NCBI RefSeq assembly: GCF_047495875.1
Contig: NC_092471.1
Location: forward strand, 4,299,001-4,363,000
DNA: 64,000 nt
Direction: 5' to 3'
DNA from: Pithys albifrons albifrons
Taxonomy: Eukaryota; Chordata; Aves; Passeriformes; Thamnophilidae
Below the pieces are notes generated by a model that had not been told where the DNA came from, searched no databases, and saw nothing but the letters and a program-made list of their open reading frames with translations. Below, piece after piece: positions 1 through 13,130 of this stretch. How positions within the stretch are numbered: position 1 is the stretch's first letter; the number at the start of each line of letters is the position of its first letter. The position numbers and the translations under genes were made by a program.

Positions 1-3000
1 GATTAGTGGTAAGTGGTGATAAACTGCAGTGTTGTTGTTATCCCTACTTCTTGTTCACTCATTTTTGGGGTCCAGAGGTGCCCTTGGACTATGAGAGGAG
101 TTGTAAGACACTGATGCTTTTTTGGCACGTTGATGGGCAGTGTGTGCTCTGTAAGCCACGTGCTCATGTGTTAAACATCACAGGATATTCTTTTGTTGGA
201 AATAGCCCTAACAGCAGAAAGACATTCTGTGCATGAGGCAGTTATTGCCCATACGTTCTTTTCCTGATAAATGTGTATATTGTGGCCATGTAAAGCCTTG
301 CCCTGTGTCTCTGCTGCTGCTTTGTAAGGATGACATGTTACTGATTTTAAAGTGAGCAAAGAAAGAAAAATCGCTGCCTGTTTTGTAGCAATGCAGACCA
401 TAAGTGAGGAAAATGTTAAATTCTTGAGGAAAGGGCTTTTCTGGGAAAATAGAAGTCACAAACTAGAAGCTGTTTGATATCACTGCTTTGGCTTCTGTAG
501 CTTACAGCTTTTTGGTCTGGTTTCATTCTTCTTTTCAGGCTGGTAATTTGATGTGCAGCCTGATAATGAAAAATAAAAAAGTCCCAATCATTGAAATAAT
601 TTAATGAGCTTGGTTGTTCTGGATTGACAACTGGAAGTGCTTAACTGTGTGTGCTACAGAGAGGAGAGCAAAACATCATGAAGAGAGAAAGTCTCCCCCA
701 GGACTGTATAGATTTTCCAGTAATGGGCTGCTTGTAGTTAAGGTGACCTATTATTAATCACCTTGTTTTGGACTGAGTAATATTGCTCAGCAAGAATTTT
801 GTTCATGAAATAGTCATTGCAAAAACTTAGAGGAGTGTAGCCATAGGCTGTGTTTGTTTGCCACTGTTTCCACTCATTACAATAGAAGCTTCATCTCTGG
901 AAACATAAAATAGTTTTTCTTTGTGATTTATAGGAAGATGCTTAAAGTAATTCAGCTTGATAAGTAGGTCTTTCAGAAATGATGAAGTGCTTCCTGTTCT
1001 TCAAAGAAGAAATAGATACATGTTTTAGGTTATTATATACAGGCTGGCAAATTGCTTGATAATGCTTTCTGTCTTATTTCTATCCCTTGCTCTGAAAAGT
1101 AAGAACCCAATAGCTCCTCAGACATCAGCATAAATGATAAACAAACCTGAAAAGGAGCTTTAGAAAAGGGGAGAAGCCTTTAAGAATCAGAGTATCTCCT
1201 TGGCCAGCCTGTGACATCTCTGTTGAAAAGAATTCATACCTGACAAAAGAGGCAATTAGTTTGCTGAATGACAACAAGAAATGTCATCACTGGTAGTAAA
1301 CTGATGACTCTGTTCCTTATTCTGTTGGCAGGTCTTATTATTATGAAGATTAAAGTAATCAGTTTGCTGTCACTTCACCATCCGTACCTTCCTCTCCCTT
1401 TCCTCAAATCCCCTGATTTCAGTTGTGTGCTGTTGTGTTTTTACTAATCCTTGCTGGCCTGAAACATTACAATAATCTTGCAATCTGGGTAGAAATATGA
1501 CCCATAATAAGCATGAGGGTGAAGCAACAATGCTGATAATCATTGCTGAAGGGCTGTTTGTAGCTGTGTAAGGCCAGGGGGGATCTTCTACTCAAAGAAG
1601 AAAGCAAAGAGAACAATTAGAAGACCTTATTTTAGTAGCAGATTTATATTTTTTCCTTAACTATCTACAAGAGTTTAGACCCCCTCTGATGTCCTAGCAC
1701 TGTCTGTTCTTACATGGCATCCTTTCAATGTGCTGTTTACCAAATGTACCCAACCTGAGACCCATTTGTTTCCCGTTCTTTCTCTGTGTGAGAATTATTT
1801 CATTCATTGATCTCTCTGTAGTCCTTGTGCTTTGAAGAATTAATTACTTACTTGATTTGAAAGAGCTGTAATATATTGCCAAGCGTATTTAATCTTAAAA
1901 AAAATCTAAACCAGAAAAATCAAATAAACAAATGGGTAGATACACAAGTTGTGTTCTAAGATTGGACAGTTAATATTGCAGATGCCATCTTTTCCCTCTG
2001 ACAGAGAATTCAGTTCAAGGCAGTGTACCTGTAAGTAAAGCTTGAAAGAAATACTGTTCACAACACTTAGTAAGAGATTTGAGATGCCTCTTTTCCTTCA
2101 AGAAATAACAAGACTCAGAACGGGGTGAATGTCTGTGGCAACATGTGTAGCATCACACATAAGGCAGTGATCACCTTCTCCCACAGTGATCCTTGCATAG
2201 AACAGTCATAGAAATATCTCTACTTCACCTGTAGAGAACCTGTTGACCTCTAGAGTTCAAAAGGCTCATATCTTTCTCTTATTAGCACTTGTTGGGTGAA
2301 ATGAAGTGAAAAGATTTCTGCCTTTTTCTACTTAACACCCTACTTAAATTCAAGTGTTAAAGCTCACAGGTATATATTGTCCTAATTTGATTTTTTTTTG
2401 CATATTTTTCCAAACAAAGCATTTTGTGTCTAAAAGAAGAGCAGGCCCTATTTCTCTATAACGATGAAGTAGCTCTGCGGCTTAAGTGTATATAAAAAAA
2501 GTGAAACAAGAGATTTCACATCAGGGCAGACCTGCAAGTAAGCCAAGCTTAATCTGTGACTTTCATGGTTTTGAGTCCCTGGAGTCTGTATTTTGGAGGC
2601 ATCAATAAGGGGAGGGGAAAAAGGATCCAAGACAAAGCTTTAGACAAAAGAGAAATGCAGATCTATATCTTCTGTCTTCTAAAATGTGTTTACTGGAGCT
2701 GTTCATCCTGGCAGTCGCTAAAAGTGCTTTCTGAAGATTTCCAGGTGTCTTGAAAGACTTCAGAATAGAAACATTGTGTTCTCTTTGTAAAAGTGAAGTG
2801 TTCTTCTTACCAGGAGAGTTTCAGAAGTTTCTTGCTGGTTGCTTCATCTGAAAAATGCAGGAGGTTTTTGCTTTATAGTTGAGGTGTGTTGTGAACTCTG
2901 CTCTTGAGTGATTTGGAGGATGGGTGTAACACAGTCCTGCCTCTTGGGCAGGTGAGATCTGGCACTGAATCTTGTCATGTGTCCTCAAAGTGACTGTGGT

Positions 3001-4425
3001 GAAGCAGTGATGGTGGAAGTGGCTCTGTTGGGTTGGGAGGGGGTGCCTGGGGGCCAGCCCAGGTGGGCATCCTGGTGGGAAGAGTGGGCAGTTGTGCCTG
3101 AACCTCTGCTTTATCTGTCAGGAATTAATGCCCTGTTCAGTTGGTACCATTTTATGGTTTAGGCTGAGGCTGGGACATGCATCTCCTCAGGTGTCATGAC
3201 AGTAATTGGGAGTGGATCCTACACTGCTTATCTCCAGGGAACAGGGGCCATAACAGCATTCCCTGCTGTAATTATTTCAGTATAGGCTCTAAGTTATAGC
3301 TTGAACATGTGGATGTTAAGTGTTTTACACTGTTGTAATTGTAAATCCATATAATTAGACGGGGAGTCTTTTCAAGATGCTGACCCCAGCCTAAGAGCAC
3401 AAACCAATTTTTATTGATGCTGGTAATCCAGATGACCAGCAATAGATAAGTAAAAGAATGGAAGAGTAAATGAAATTAAATAAACATTCAAAGTTCAACC
3501 CTTACTACAGGAAGGGTTAGTTTAGTAATTTAATCATTGGAGTTCAATAGAAGGCCTACTTGTCTATTGTATCTGAAGTGTCAAAGTAGTTGTTCAGCTG
3601 CAAAGAGAAGAAAAGCTGTGAGAAAACTACTTGAATGTGTTTTTTAAAAAAGGAACCCACAACAAAGCAATTCTGACAAAAAGAAAAAAAAACAATAAGT
3701 TTTTGTTGTTTCTTAAAATAAAGGTACACCCACAAGGACCGTTAGTGCCATGTCAGTCATAACAGATCGTTGTAGCTCAGCCATTATATTGTACCTATGA
3801 TGCTTAAAAATGTTTTTGAAAAATTGGAGAAGGTTGATTGAACAACAACAAAAAAGGGCAAATCTATTACAACTATTCACTTTAACATGTTAAAATTCAC
3901 AGTAAATGTATAATTATTTTTGTACACTTAAGCACTTCAGTGAATTCCTTTACTTTTCATATTTACTTTGAAGAGTTACTCGACTCCTTATTACTGGAAT
4001 TGGTGTGTGTGTATAAATACATATATGCAAAAGTTCAAAAGAGGGTTAAAAGTTAATTACAATAAGTTTTTTTATTCATATACTAAAATTAACTATAAAG
4101 ATTGATAACATACCTGCAAATTGATATCTGGTCTGGATTATGCCTTGAAGGGAAAAAAGCCTAGTCTTGTAACAATTATTAATATTTTATGCTATGCTGG
4201 CACCCAGTACTAGCTAACATAATATAAATAAACAGTAGCATAAAGATTCCAGTTGTTTTAATCTTCATAAAGATGCTGGGCACAAAGGATGAGCTTTGAG
4301 AGTTCCTTGGGCAAGTAGATCTGATCTGAGAGGTTTGAGTTTACTCCAACATAAACAAAGCAGTGGACCAGGGAATTTCTAAGAATTTCAGTTACTTTGA
4401 AAATGTTTGTACTTTCTAACCACAG
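1..4425. other. AT-rich unique DNA, no supported gene
   Basis: I see no recognisable gene, repeat family or RNA gene here. Open frames are short (under 90 codons) and overlap on both strands, as expected by chance in AT-rich DNA. Short A-rich and T-rich tracts occur near 2390 and 3660-3700. A few isolated splice-like motifs exist, for example a pyrimidine tract and AG ending at 2004 followed by a GTAAGT at 2031, but they would define only a 26-base exon and are not supported by anything else. Confidence 0.55.
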
Positions 4426-4483
4426 AGATTATGGACAAAGACATTTCCTACTGGTGGGACACTAGTGCACATATCCATTTGTG
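4426..4483 (+). other. Candidate internal coding exon (58 nt)
   Basis: A pyrimidine-rich tract with CAG ends at 4425 and a strong GTAAGC donor starts at 4484. Between them one frame (two bases, 18 codons, two bases) is open and reads IMDKDISYWWDTSAHIHL, a composition that looks like folded protein with paired tryptophans. A second frame is also open, which weakens the case. I do not recognise the family. The phase does not join directly to the candidate at 17169, so at least one further exon would be needed if both belonged to one gene. A chance splice-site pair is a real alternative. Confidence 0.2.
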
Positions 4484-7400
4484 GTAAGCAAACTTATTGT
4501 GGCCAGAGCAAGTGTCTTGGAGACACCCTCCATAAAATGTGGTTGTCATGCTGCCAGATACCACAGTACAAGCTTTGTACATATGGGAATGTATTCCTGG
4601 TTTTCTGAAAGAAAGGAGGAGGAAAAAAAAGGTAATACAGGTGTGGGATTTTATAGCATTGTTCTGTTGGTAGGGATCTGACAAACAAGCAAACCCCCTT
4701 TTTCACAGCCCCAATAAAAAGGGTTTGAAAATCAGATTCTGGAAGACACTTTAGCTCATGTGACTCTGTTTCATGGGATGGTGACTTCACTTGAATTATC
4801 CTCTTTATTTGGAAGAAACCTGAACACATAAGTCTCTGTAGGGATTTATGTAAACTATGAATGCCAGCAAACTTCCAGCCTGGGCAATGAGAAGCAGAGG
4901 AGGAATGGCTCCAGCCATGGATTTGTTGTGCTGGAGAAACCTCCTATGGAAATTAAAATAACTATGAATTAGAGCAGAGCTTGTTCTCTCATTTTCACAC
5001 TGTAGGAAGAGAAAAGTTTTCAGGTTTGGAAGAATATTTGGAAACATGAAACTACTTGGGGTTTATCCCTGGTAGCAGGGTTTGGGTTGTTACTAGTAAA
5101 GCTTAACTACACGAAGTGTAGTTTTCCCTGGATGTGCTGGAGGACCTGTGGAGGGCAGGCAGCAGGTACTGCTGCACGAGGAGCCTTTTTGCTGCTCTTG
5201 TTCCCTCTGTGCTGTGGGACAGTTTGTGATCCGGATCTGTTTATAACTTTTAGGATTGGGTTGACAAGGCCAAGGTGCTTGCAGGTTTTTTGGGGCAGTG
5301 CTGCATTCATAACAGCTGTCAGTGAGGTGATCTCATGCTCAGCACAGAGGGCAATCTCAGCAATACGAGTTCCAAATTGAGGAGCGAGGGCTGTGCTGGG
5401 GACACTGTTTGGTAGTTAACTTCTCTAGGTTTCCTCTCCTAGCACTGGCTGATAATGAAGTGCACGATTTATGAATGCTGAGGGCACAGTTGGGCTGAAC
5501 CTGTTGACATCTAAAAGCAGAAAAGAACGTGTTGAGCCTCAGGAAACCATAAAAGCTTTTTATGCTGGTGAATGTGCACTGTGCATTAGGGAGCTGACCT
5601 TGGTGCCCCAGCACGTTTAATTTCTTTCTTACTTTTAAATTCTCTGAAATAATTCTTTATTATTTTATTACTTCTGTATTAAAATTATTGCAACTTACAG
5701 CTTTCTGTCATGAAACTTATAGTTGATTGATTTCTCTGAGAGTCAGAAACTACTTTTCCTTTATTATTAACATGGCTGACTGCAAGCTCTGGCAAATACA
5801 GGACAACTCATCTCCTGCTACTGCATTGGTTTCTTTGTTTATCTACCTCTATTACTATTGAAAAACAGTTTCCCACACTCTGTAACTTACTGAAATGGTA
5901 CCTGTGGAAGGATTCGGTGACAGTGCAGGGTTTGCTGGTGCTCTGGGCATGGACTTGTGGTGGGTTGGGTGTGAGCTGTGAGGAGAGCCAGGAGATGCTG
6001 AGCTGTGCCCTGCCCACGCCCAGAAAGTTGTGTCCTCAGGGCTCTGACTTCCACTTACTGAAATTAAGTCACTGGAGCACACACAGTGACATCTTGGCAT
6101 TGCCTGTCAGCAGGAGGTCTCGTGTTGTTCAGGGGCTGCTTCACTCTGGAGATGAGCTGTGTGGTTTGCCAGCTCCCATCAAACGTGTGTGGACAAATGC
6201 AAAGCTGCAGCAACAAGAAACGCCGTGTTGCTAAAACTGTAAAGAACACCAGAACTAACATGGGCAAATGTGAGTTGTTTATGAAAAATGTGTTAGAAGT
6301 GCCATAGGGTGGAATTAGCACTTATAGAGATCTCACTCCCACAGCCTAGAATAGTTTAAAGATGCTGGAAAATAAGGTTCTGCTCTGCTCTCTGGAGATC
6401 GTGTCTATTTTGTCGTCATTATTATTGTTCTGAATATTGTTGCCCTTTAATGCCATGTTGTAAAATCCCGGATGTGCTCAGCACTCCAACAATACAGTGC
6501 TCAAGATTTTTATTCCCTTAAAAATCAACAGACTAATTTAATTGGTTCCCCCACTTCTTGAACTAGAACTTTGTCAGCAATCACTGTATAACTTACTTGA
6601 CCTACAAATACAGCTGGGTGTCAGTACATAGATCCCCTTGTGTCCTGCTTTTCCTTTTCTTGTAAGATGGGCAGCACCATTCATTTTAATATTTTTGTAG
6701 GAGAGGTGTGTTTACCTTAACTGTGTCTGTTTTCTCCCTGTCTCACTGACTCAGCTCATGATGTGCTGGCCTTTCCAAAATAGCATCTCATATGAAGTTA
6801 TTGACTTGCTCCAGGACATCTGAGTGGTTTGGTCTTAATTATGCTCCAGATTGTTGAGGTACAGAAGTCACTCTCAGCAGAGCTTAAACAGCATTCTTTG
6901 TGTGGTTAATTCTAGTCATTAGTCAGTTAAGGTCAAGTCCTAAATACTGGGCTTGGTTTCTCCTGATGTTATTTTCTGGTACACTCTAACAATGAGGCAA
7001 ATGAAAGGAAGTGACAGAAGTATTCCCAAACTGCAGGATGGAAAGATATCCTAAGGGAAGTCCCAACCTCTGCTGCATGTTGGTCTGTGTGAATGGCTGG
7101 GTTTGAGGAACTCCTTTGTGTATGGCAGCATATTCTCAGTGTTCCTGCCACGTGCCAGCTCTGATGGATAATGATGGCAGTGAGAGTGGGAGTGCTGAGG
7201 GGTCAACTGGCTCTTTGTGAACCCAGGTGTGGTGGCAAATGCTTAATAATAAATTATTCTTGTCACTACCACAGAGAAATAAAAAAAACAAAACAAAAAC
7301 CAAAAAAGTTGATTATAACTTTCCTCTTGTAAGCAAGAGGTAAACCTTCAGAAAAGATGCAAGAGTCAAAGGATTGATTTGTTGTAGAGGATAGTTGGAG

Positions 7401-10400
7401 GAGACAGCAAATCAATTTACTGAAGCAAGAAGTTGGTGGGAGGGTCTACCAGGATTTTTGGCTAGGGAGGATAAAGTTAAATGGTGCCCCGAAGTAAAAT
7501 GATGGAGATGAAGGTGGACATTTCTGAAATGAAAGAAGGGAATGTGGAATTAAATGCAGATCTCATAGCAGCAAAGAAGCCACTCTTGGGGTTGGGAATT
7601 TATGATCGAGGTAAATTAAAGAAGCCAATTGTTGGCAGAAAATTGCTTGAAGAAGTTTTATATACCAGGGATGTCTTCATAAGGACTGAGAAAGACTGGG
7701 AGAAGAAAAACATCAAATCCTAATGTGTTTCTGGGAGGGAAATGTTTCCATTTTTTAAAGCTTAATCTGATTTCTGCTTGAGATATAACATTAAACTTTT
7801 GCTAGGAGAGGACTATTTAAGACTTTACTTGAGCTGTGTAATTTCCTGTATAGCCATCTTAGCCTTTTATGATAAGATTCTTCCACACTAATTTTTGCTG
7901 AAACAAACTGGTTTCCTTAAAGTGAATCAGTGGTACTTCTACAGTAGAGAATTTCCTTAAAGTAAGAGGCTAATTTTGAAAAAAATGTGCAAAGTAGAAA
8001 AAGTTCCACAGTGTTTTTTGTTTGGGTTTATTTTTTTGTTATTGGTTTGTTGTTGTTTTTTTTCCTATTTGCTTGTTTGCTTTTCTATAAATCTTGGTGT
8101 TGTCATAGTTCCTACGTTTATAGACATAATCTGAAGGAAAGTTGAAATATAAATTCTGTATTATTGGTATTTCATCTAGTGAGGAGTGAGTGTAGATCCT
8201 CTGTGTGATGGGGTGGGTAGCAGGAGAGGGACAGATAATTAAATCTGGAGTGTGATTCATTGATGTGTTAAGAATAGAACTATAATATGTCATGATACTT
8301 TCCTGTCTTCTATTTACTGCTCTTGGCCTTGCTAAGATTGTTTAAAAAGAGACTAAAGATTCGCTGGTGTAATTCCTTTAAGAATTTCCATGAAACAGAG
8401 ATGCAAGGTTATGTAAAATTCCTCACTCTCAGGATTCAGGACAATGTAGGATTAGGTCTATAGTCTTGAGGTTGTTTGTAATACATATTTAACACAGAAA
8501 AGAGTTTTGCATTTCTTATTTGATCTTCAGCTTTCCACAAGTCTTCCTCCATCCCTGCTGATGTATCTTTTGTCTCACATCAGTTGTGTGACACATTCAC
8601 TTTGCTGTGTATCATAAGCAGGTGGTTTTGAAGGAACTCTTTTGTCATTTTCTTTGTATGTCATTTACAAATTTTATTAATTATTTTAGCTGTGATTTTT
8701 ATATTTGCAGTGGTTTAACTTTCCTGGTATAATCAGTGTTTGTCTACAAAGGAGAACAAATGTCTTTTCATTCCCTGATTCAAAAGATTTGCCTTTTTGT
8801 GCTTTTCAGTTAGTACCTTAATCAGCAGTGTCTCAGCACCCAGTGGCTGAGCAGCAGTGCCATTTTTCTTCTCATTTGCTTTTTCCATTTCAGCTCTTTG
8901 TTTGCTGAAGGGATAGAATGTGCTGACAGTTTTGGGGTGTTGTCAGCACAGGTTCCTCGGGCTGGCAGGAATGAATCTTGCTGAGGGTGTTTGTGCCAGG
9001 CACAGGGCACGTTCTGCTGTGCTGCATCCCAACTGAATGTGGGAATCCTGCAGGACATGCCAAGTCCATGCTGTTTGAGTCCCCCTTCCCTCGTCCTGAG
9101 CAGCGGAGTGTGTGTGCTCAGCTCTGGAGAGGAGCAAAGGGAAGAGGAGCTGCTGTGTTGGCACATCCAGCCCATCTGCACTGCTTGGCACTGCCTGGGA
9201 AATTGTGGGTTTTTTCAGTCCTCAGTTTACACAGGTTCTTTCTCCAACTGCTCCCTTTGTGATAAGTCTGGAATAGTAAAGAAAGGAAAAATATTATTTT
9301 TACCTTTGAATGCTGAGGTTTTATATATGTATAGATAGATCATGATATGTTTACATTCTTGTAATAATGGTGGTTTATCTTTATTTATGTTGTAACAGAA
9401 CTGACAAGAATATTTAAAGATAGTGGGCAAAGTGTTTTCTATTTACCTCCTTCAGAAATAGATCATATAAATATCTTTTTCAGTTTTCACATAATAATGA
9501 GCTATATTTGTATTTAAAATATTAAATAGTCTGTAAAAAATAAAGAATACGGACCCATAATATTTTTTGGTTAACTTGTGGGTTCTGATGTTTTGAAGTT
9601 ATTTTTGGTGTGGTGATTTGTTGTTATTTGGGCTTTTTGTTTGATTTTGGATATTTGTTTTTGTGGAGGATTTTAGTCTTTTGTTGTTTTAGGTTTTCTT
9701 TATTAATTTTAAACCAGTATTGTCCCCAAAAAGTCACTTAGGGGAAGTTCAGATCTCTCATTTCAGTTAGTACTTGGCAAGGTGTAGGAATTGGAATAAT
9801 GAAGAACACAGAGAGCATCATCTGATCAGGTGCAAGGGTCACGCTTATGTAAATTGTGAAAGTGTTTCTTATTCCATAAGAGTAAGAATTCCTTAAGAAT
9901 TTGGACAAGGAGGTTTAGTGTAGTAATCCAGAGATAACAATGTTTTTGTTTTTAGTGGAATACATAACCATAGGTATGCATAGACTTGCAGAACCCTATA
10001 GAAAACTATCACAACCTTTATAAGTGAGATTATTCCTGGTCTGTTGCACATAGACAGAATAACACACTTTATAATTAATCAATAAAAGCAGCTACTGAAA
10101 TACAAGTCTGATTTCACTGCCATATGTTATTACACTGATTGTGTGCTTGATCTAAGACAAGTAATAATTCAGTGTAATAGTTTAGAAAGCCAGTGATGGC
10201 CACATTCGGTGGTTTTGCTGCTGCTTTCCACATGCTCCAAATGTGTATTTGCAAATCTTTTCTGTTGAGTCAGATATGCAAACTTGCACCAGAATAATGC
10301 TTTAATGGTTTTTCTCATTAACTATTTCCAAAGTCTCAAATTACTCATGGAATGTGCATTATTGGGAAAAATGAAAGCAATTCCCATAATAAGCAAATTA

Positions 10401-10933
10401 CCTTTTTTAATGTGTATAAAATCCTAGTTCCTTTGACCTTGTTTTCCACTAGGATGTAGTTTTTATGTCTACAAAATTTCTAAAAAGAGGGTGATTTCAA
10501 GTGATCTTTAGTTTACTAAGTTCATATTTATGGCTCTATCTACCTGCAAATAGAATATTTACTTACTGAAATTAGCAATTCCATTTTTTGGGCTTTTTTT
10601 GAAGAATATGTAGAGATTTGGTGGAAAAAATGAAGTTCAGTCTGGCAAAGGTTTCTGTAATTCTTTATAAGTTGTCTCAAATTGAAGTCTCTGCTGTCAT
10701 GACTTCTCTATTTTTGATGGTCAGACAAGCTGGAATTAAACCAGACCATGTATATGTACATGCACATGCCCTGGATTCAGCACTGAATATTGTTTCCAAA
10801 TGTTCTTAAAGAAATTCCAAGAGTTTCATGTATGGTTTGGGGCCAGAGCTGGTAACTGAGTATCCAACCATTGTTGGGAAGGGAGATGCAGAGAGATCAA
10901 CAATGTAAGAGTCTGTTTTACAGAAGTGCAGAA
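4484..10933. other. Unique DNA with T-rich simple tracts, no firm gene
   Basis: This stretch holds A-rich simple sequence near 7280-7306 and T/G-rich simple sequence near 8010-8070 and 9590-9690. A short perfect hairpin (stem CCTCTTG, loop TAAG) lies near 7323-7340. Slightly GC-richer patches at about 5130-5400, 5900-6200 and 8820-9240 carry overlapping open frames on both strands, but none resembles a known protein or repeat to me. The isolated frame at 7481-7723 is described separately. Confidence 0.5.
7481..7723 (+). other. Isolated 80-codon open frame, unknown
   Basis: An ATG-to-stop frame of 80 codons with lysine- and glutamate-rich, helix-prone composition, including KLLEEVLYTRDVFIRTEKDW. 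It has no overlapping long frame on the other strand and no low-complexity bias, unlike most short frames here. No promoter, polyadenylation tail or convincing splice sites surround it; the GTAAAT after GATCGAG inside it could act as a weak donor. It might be a small relic of a retrocopy or retroelement, or chance. I do not recognise the protein. Confidence 0.15.
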
Positions 10934-10988
10934 CAAAATGAAATACATTTCATTTTGAGACACATGAAATACATTCATTGTGAGATAC
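10934..10988. repeat. Small tandem duplication built on a palindrome
   Basis: Bases 10934-10957 form a perfect inverted repeat: an 11-base arm (CAAAATGAAAT), a 2-base centre (AC) and the exact complementary arm. Starting inside it, a unit of about 26 bases (10938-10963) is followed directly by a diverged copy (10964-10988) that begins with the same ATGAAATACATT and keeps a GAGA-AC ending. The second copy has lost perfect dyad symmetry. The structure is visible in the sequence; any function is unknown. Confidence 0.7.
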
Positions 10989-13020
10989 TTCTTGACACAG
11001 CTGAAATATTTGAAATCTGGAGTGGCTCTGGAAATCAGGGAGTGACAGTGTGTGTGTCAATCTGCATCTGTTTTGAAAGGTGTCTCCTGAATTCCAACCT
11101 TATACCTTATCAAATCTACTTCCAGTATTCCAGTCTACTTATCACAGTAGTTTTCTTACCAATCTTATCAAAGAGGGGAATTTTCTCTCATCTTGTCATT
11201 AGAAATAAAAATTGCCTGTTGCCTGAAAAATTACTGGATGTGTGGCTCTGCTCTTTAGTTTACTCTTGTCTAAATAAGAAAAAAGTATATATATTTTCAC
11301 AGGAGTGATACTAATATCAGTTCATTATTCTTTTAATGAAACAAGGACTGTGCTTGAAAAGTTTCCCTCTACAGATGTGATTAGTGGAAGCTGACCTGCA
11401 TTGATTAATTTAATAATGGGTTTACAGAAGATTGAATTTCAGATACTGTGTTCTGGGGTTTCTTTTTCTCTTTCCCTCACCCTGACCTGAGAGTGGTAAA
11501 AAAATCTCTCATTCTTGAATAACATAAAATAGAATAAAATAGAATAGAATACATGGGAATTGTCAGGAAATGTATCTGAGAAACATGGTGTGTCAGGACT
11601 TCAATACACTTTGAAATAGTAAGTCAGATTGGACTTGGACTTAGGTACAATAAAGTTTGCAGAAGACAGAAACTCATTTATCTTAAGTGAAGACACCTTG
11701 AAGATTGTTTAGAAATCCTTAACACCACTGCAACTCCTGCTTGTCATGTTCTTCAGTACTTGGGAAATACTCTCCTTGCCTCGTTCATTATTCAAAAGTT
11801 TTGGATGTCCCCTCAAACCTTTGTATTTTTAATTGTCATTTTGTCTACAAAACTTATGAGAAGAATGTTTCTTCTGTGTTCATTATTTTATCTTCTAAAC
11901 TTTACTTAGCTTCTTATCTTGCCCTCTGTCTCTGCTACATAAATGTGCTCTGAGTGTTTTCCTGATTAGAGCAAGGACAAGAAAATTGATCAAACAGAGG
12001 TAATACTCTTACTAAATTCTTAAGTTTTCAAGTTAAGCCAACCCAATATCTGGGCCAAAGCATCTTGTAATGTCTGGACAATAATGAGAGCACATCTGTT
12101 ATAATAAATTCCCTGAATCCTTTGAAGTACGACTCAAACCCCAGTGAGAATGTCTCTGAGCCTGCCTGATTTGCACTCCTGTCCCCATGTCCCAAGGACA
12201 CAAATCTGCCACAGTTATGGAGGCAGTTAAGAGTCAGTGAAGTTCCTTGGCCTCAGTCTGTTGAGACTTGGAAAATCTCTTCATTTTGTGAAGCTTCTCC
12301 GAGTGATGTCCTGCTGGGGCTTCTGATGAATTTTAGGTTCCCCCTTGCTGAAGGGCAGCACAGCACACAGATTACATAAGTCAGGAAGAGAAGTAATTTC
12401 ATATTATTTATCATATTTAGCTGAAATACAATCAAGTTCACAAATTTATAATTCTTTCTGAAATTGAATGACTATTGTCTTGACAGCAGCCTCTCTGAGC
12501 ACAGAGAAATGTGTTACAGCAAAGCAGGATTTGTCCTGGAACTCCTGAAGTGATTCCTGACAGAGCCAAGAGGGGCTTGGCCTAACACAGGAGTATTGGG
12601 GGAGATGTGCTGGGGCTTTGTGGGTATCTGGGATTATACTTTCCCACTGAGAACAATAAAAGAGTGTGTTCATCCTGTTTTTCTTGCTGCAAGGAAGGTG
12701 TGCACAGCTGTTTCAAAGAAGGGAAGCAGCAGAGAAGCCAACAGGCAGCAGCTTCTTTTGGGGAACAAAAACGCAATACAACTTTGAGTAGATTTTATTA
12801 GAATCCTGTTGAGATTGTGGGCTCTGTCCTTACCCCATGTACGGTAACAAATGATACGAGTGTGTGCTTGTACATGTCTGTGTTCATAATGATATTCAGG
12901 TATCTTTTTCCTGAGTTGTGCTGATCCAGTCCCCAGCCCTTCTTGGCTCCAGGAGGACAATGATCTCCCCTGCACTGACCTGCCTGGGAGCAGCTGGAGC
13001 CTCTCCTACCTCTAACTTAC
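10989..13020. other. AT-rich unique DNA, no supported gene
   Basis: This stretch contains a short degenerate pentanucleotide repeat (11524-11551) and many short chance frames on both strands. A possible 30-base exon shape (TTAG acceptor ending at 11969, GTAATA donor at 12000) reads SKDKKIDQTE, but it is too short to call. I see no repeat family or RNA gene here. Confidence 0.45.
11524..11551 (+). repeat. Short ATAGA/ATAAA pentanucleotide repeat
   Basis: About five tandem copies of a five-base unit alternating between AATAA and AATAG forms. It is short and imperfect, and is a simple microsatellite. Confidence 0.7.
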
Positions 13021-13130
13021 CTTTGGTGACTCCTACATGCCTTTGCCTGTTCCTCCCTATTTTACAGCTTACATTGTTTGCATTCAGTCTGGCTTCTCTG
13101 CCATAGGTTACAACACAGGCTGAATAATAT
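13021..13130 (-). other. Candidate minus-strand exon (110 nt)
   Basis: Read on the minus strand, a pyrimidine-rich tract ending TCTGGGCAG precedes the right edge and a strong GTAAGT donor follows the left edge. The only frame open throughout uses one leading base, 36 codons and one trailing base; it includes YYSACVVTYGREARLNANN. Its phase fits the 33-base candidate at 13710-13742, which would lie 579 bases upstream on the minus strand. The family is not recognised. Confidence is low because splice-like pairs occur by chance. Confidence 0.17.

Noticed and set aside
2005..2030. 26-base microexon shape (CTCTGACAG acceptor, GTAAGT donor)
   Set aside because: No frame evidence and no neighbouring exon in phase.
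6755..6858. Strong acceptor at 6754 with a GTACAG donor at 6859
   Set aside because: All three frames contain stops before the donor.
10871..11308. 145-codon plus-strand frame
   Set aside because: It includes the palindromic duplication, has no recognisable domain or splice context, and its composition (Ile, Phe, Cys, Ser) is that of random AT-rich translation.
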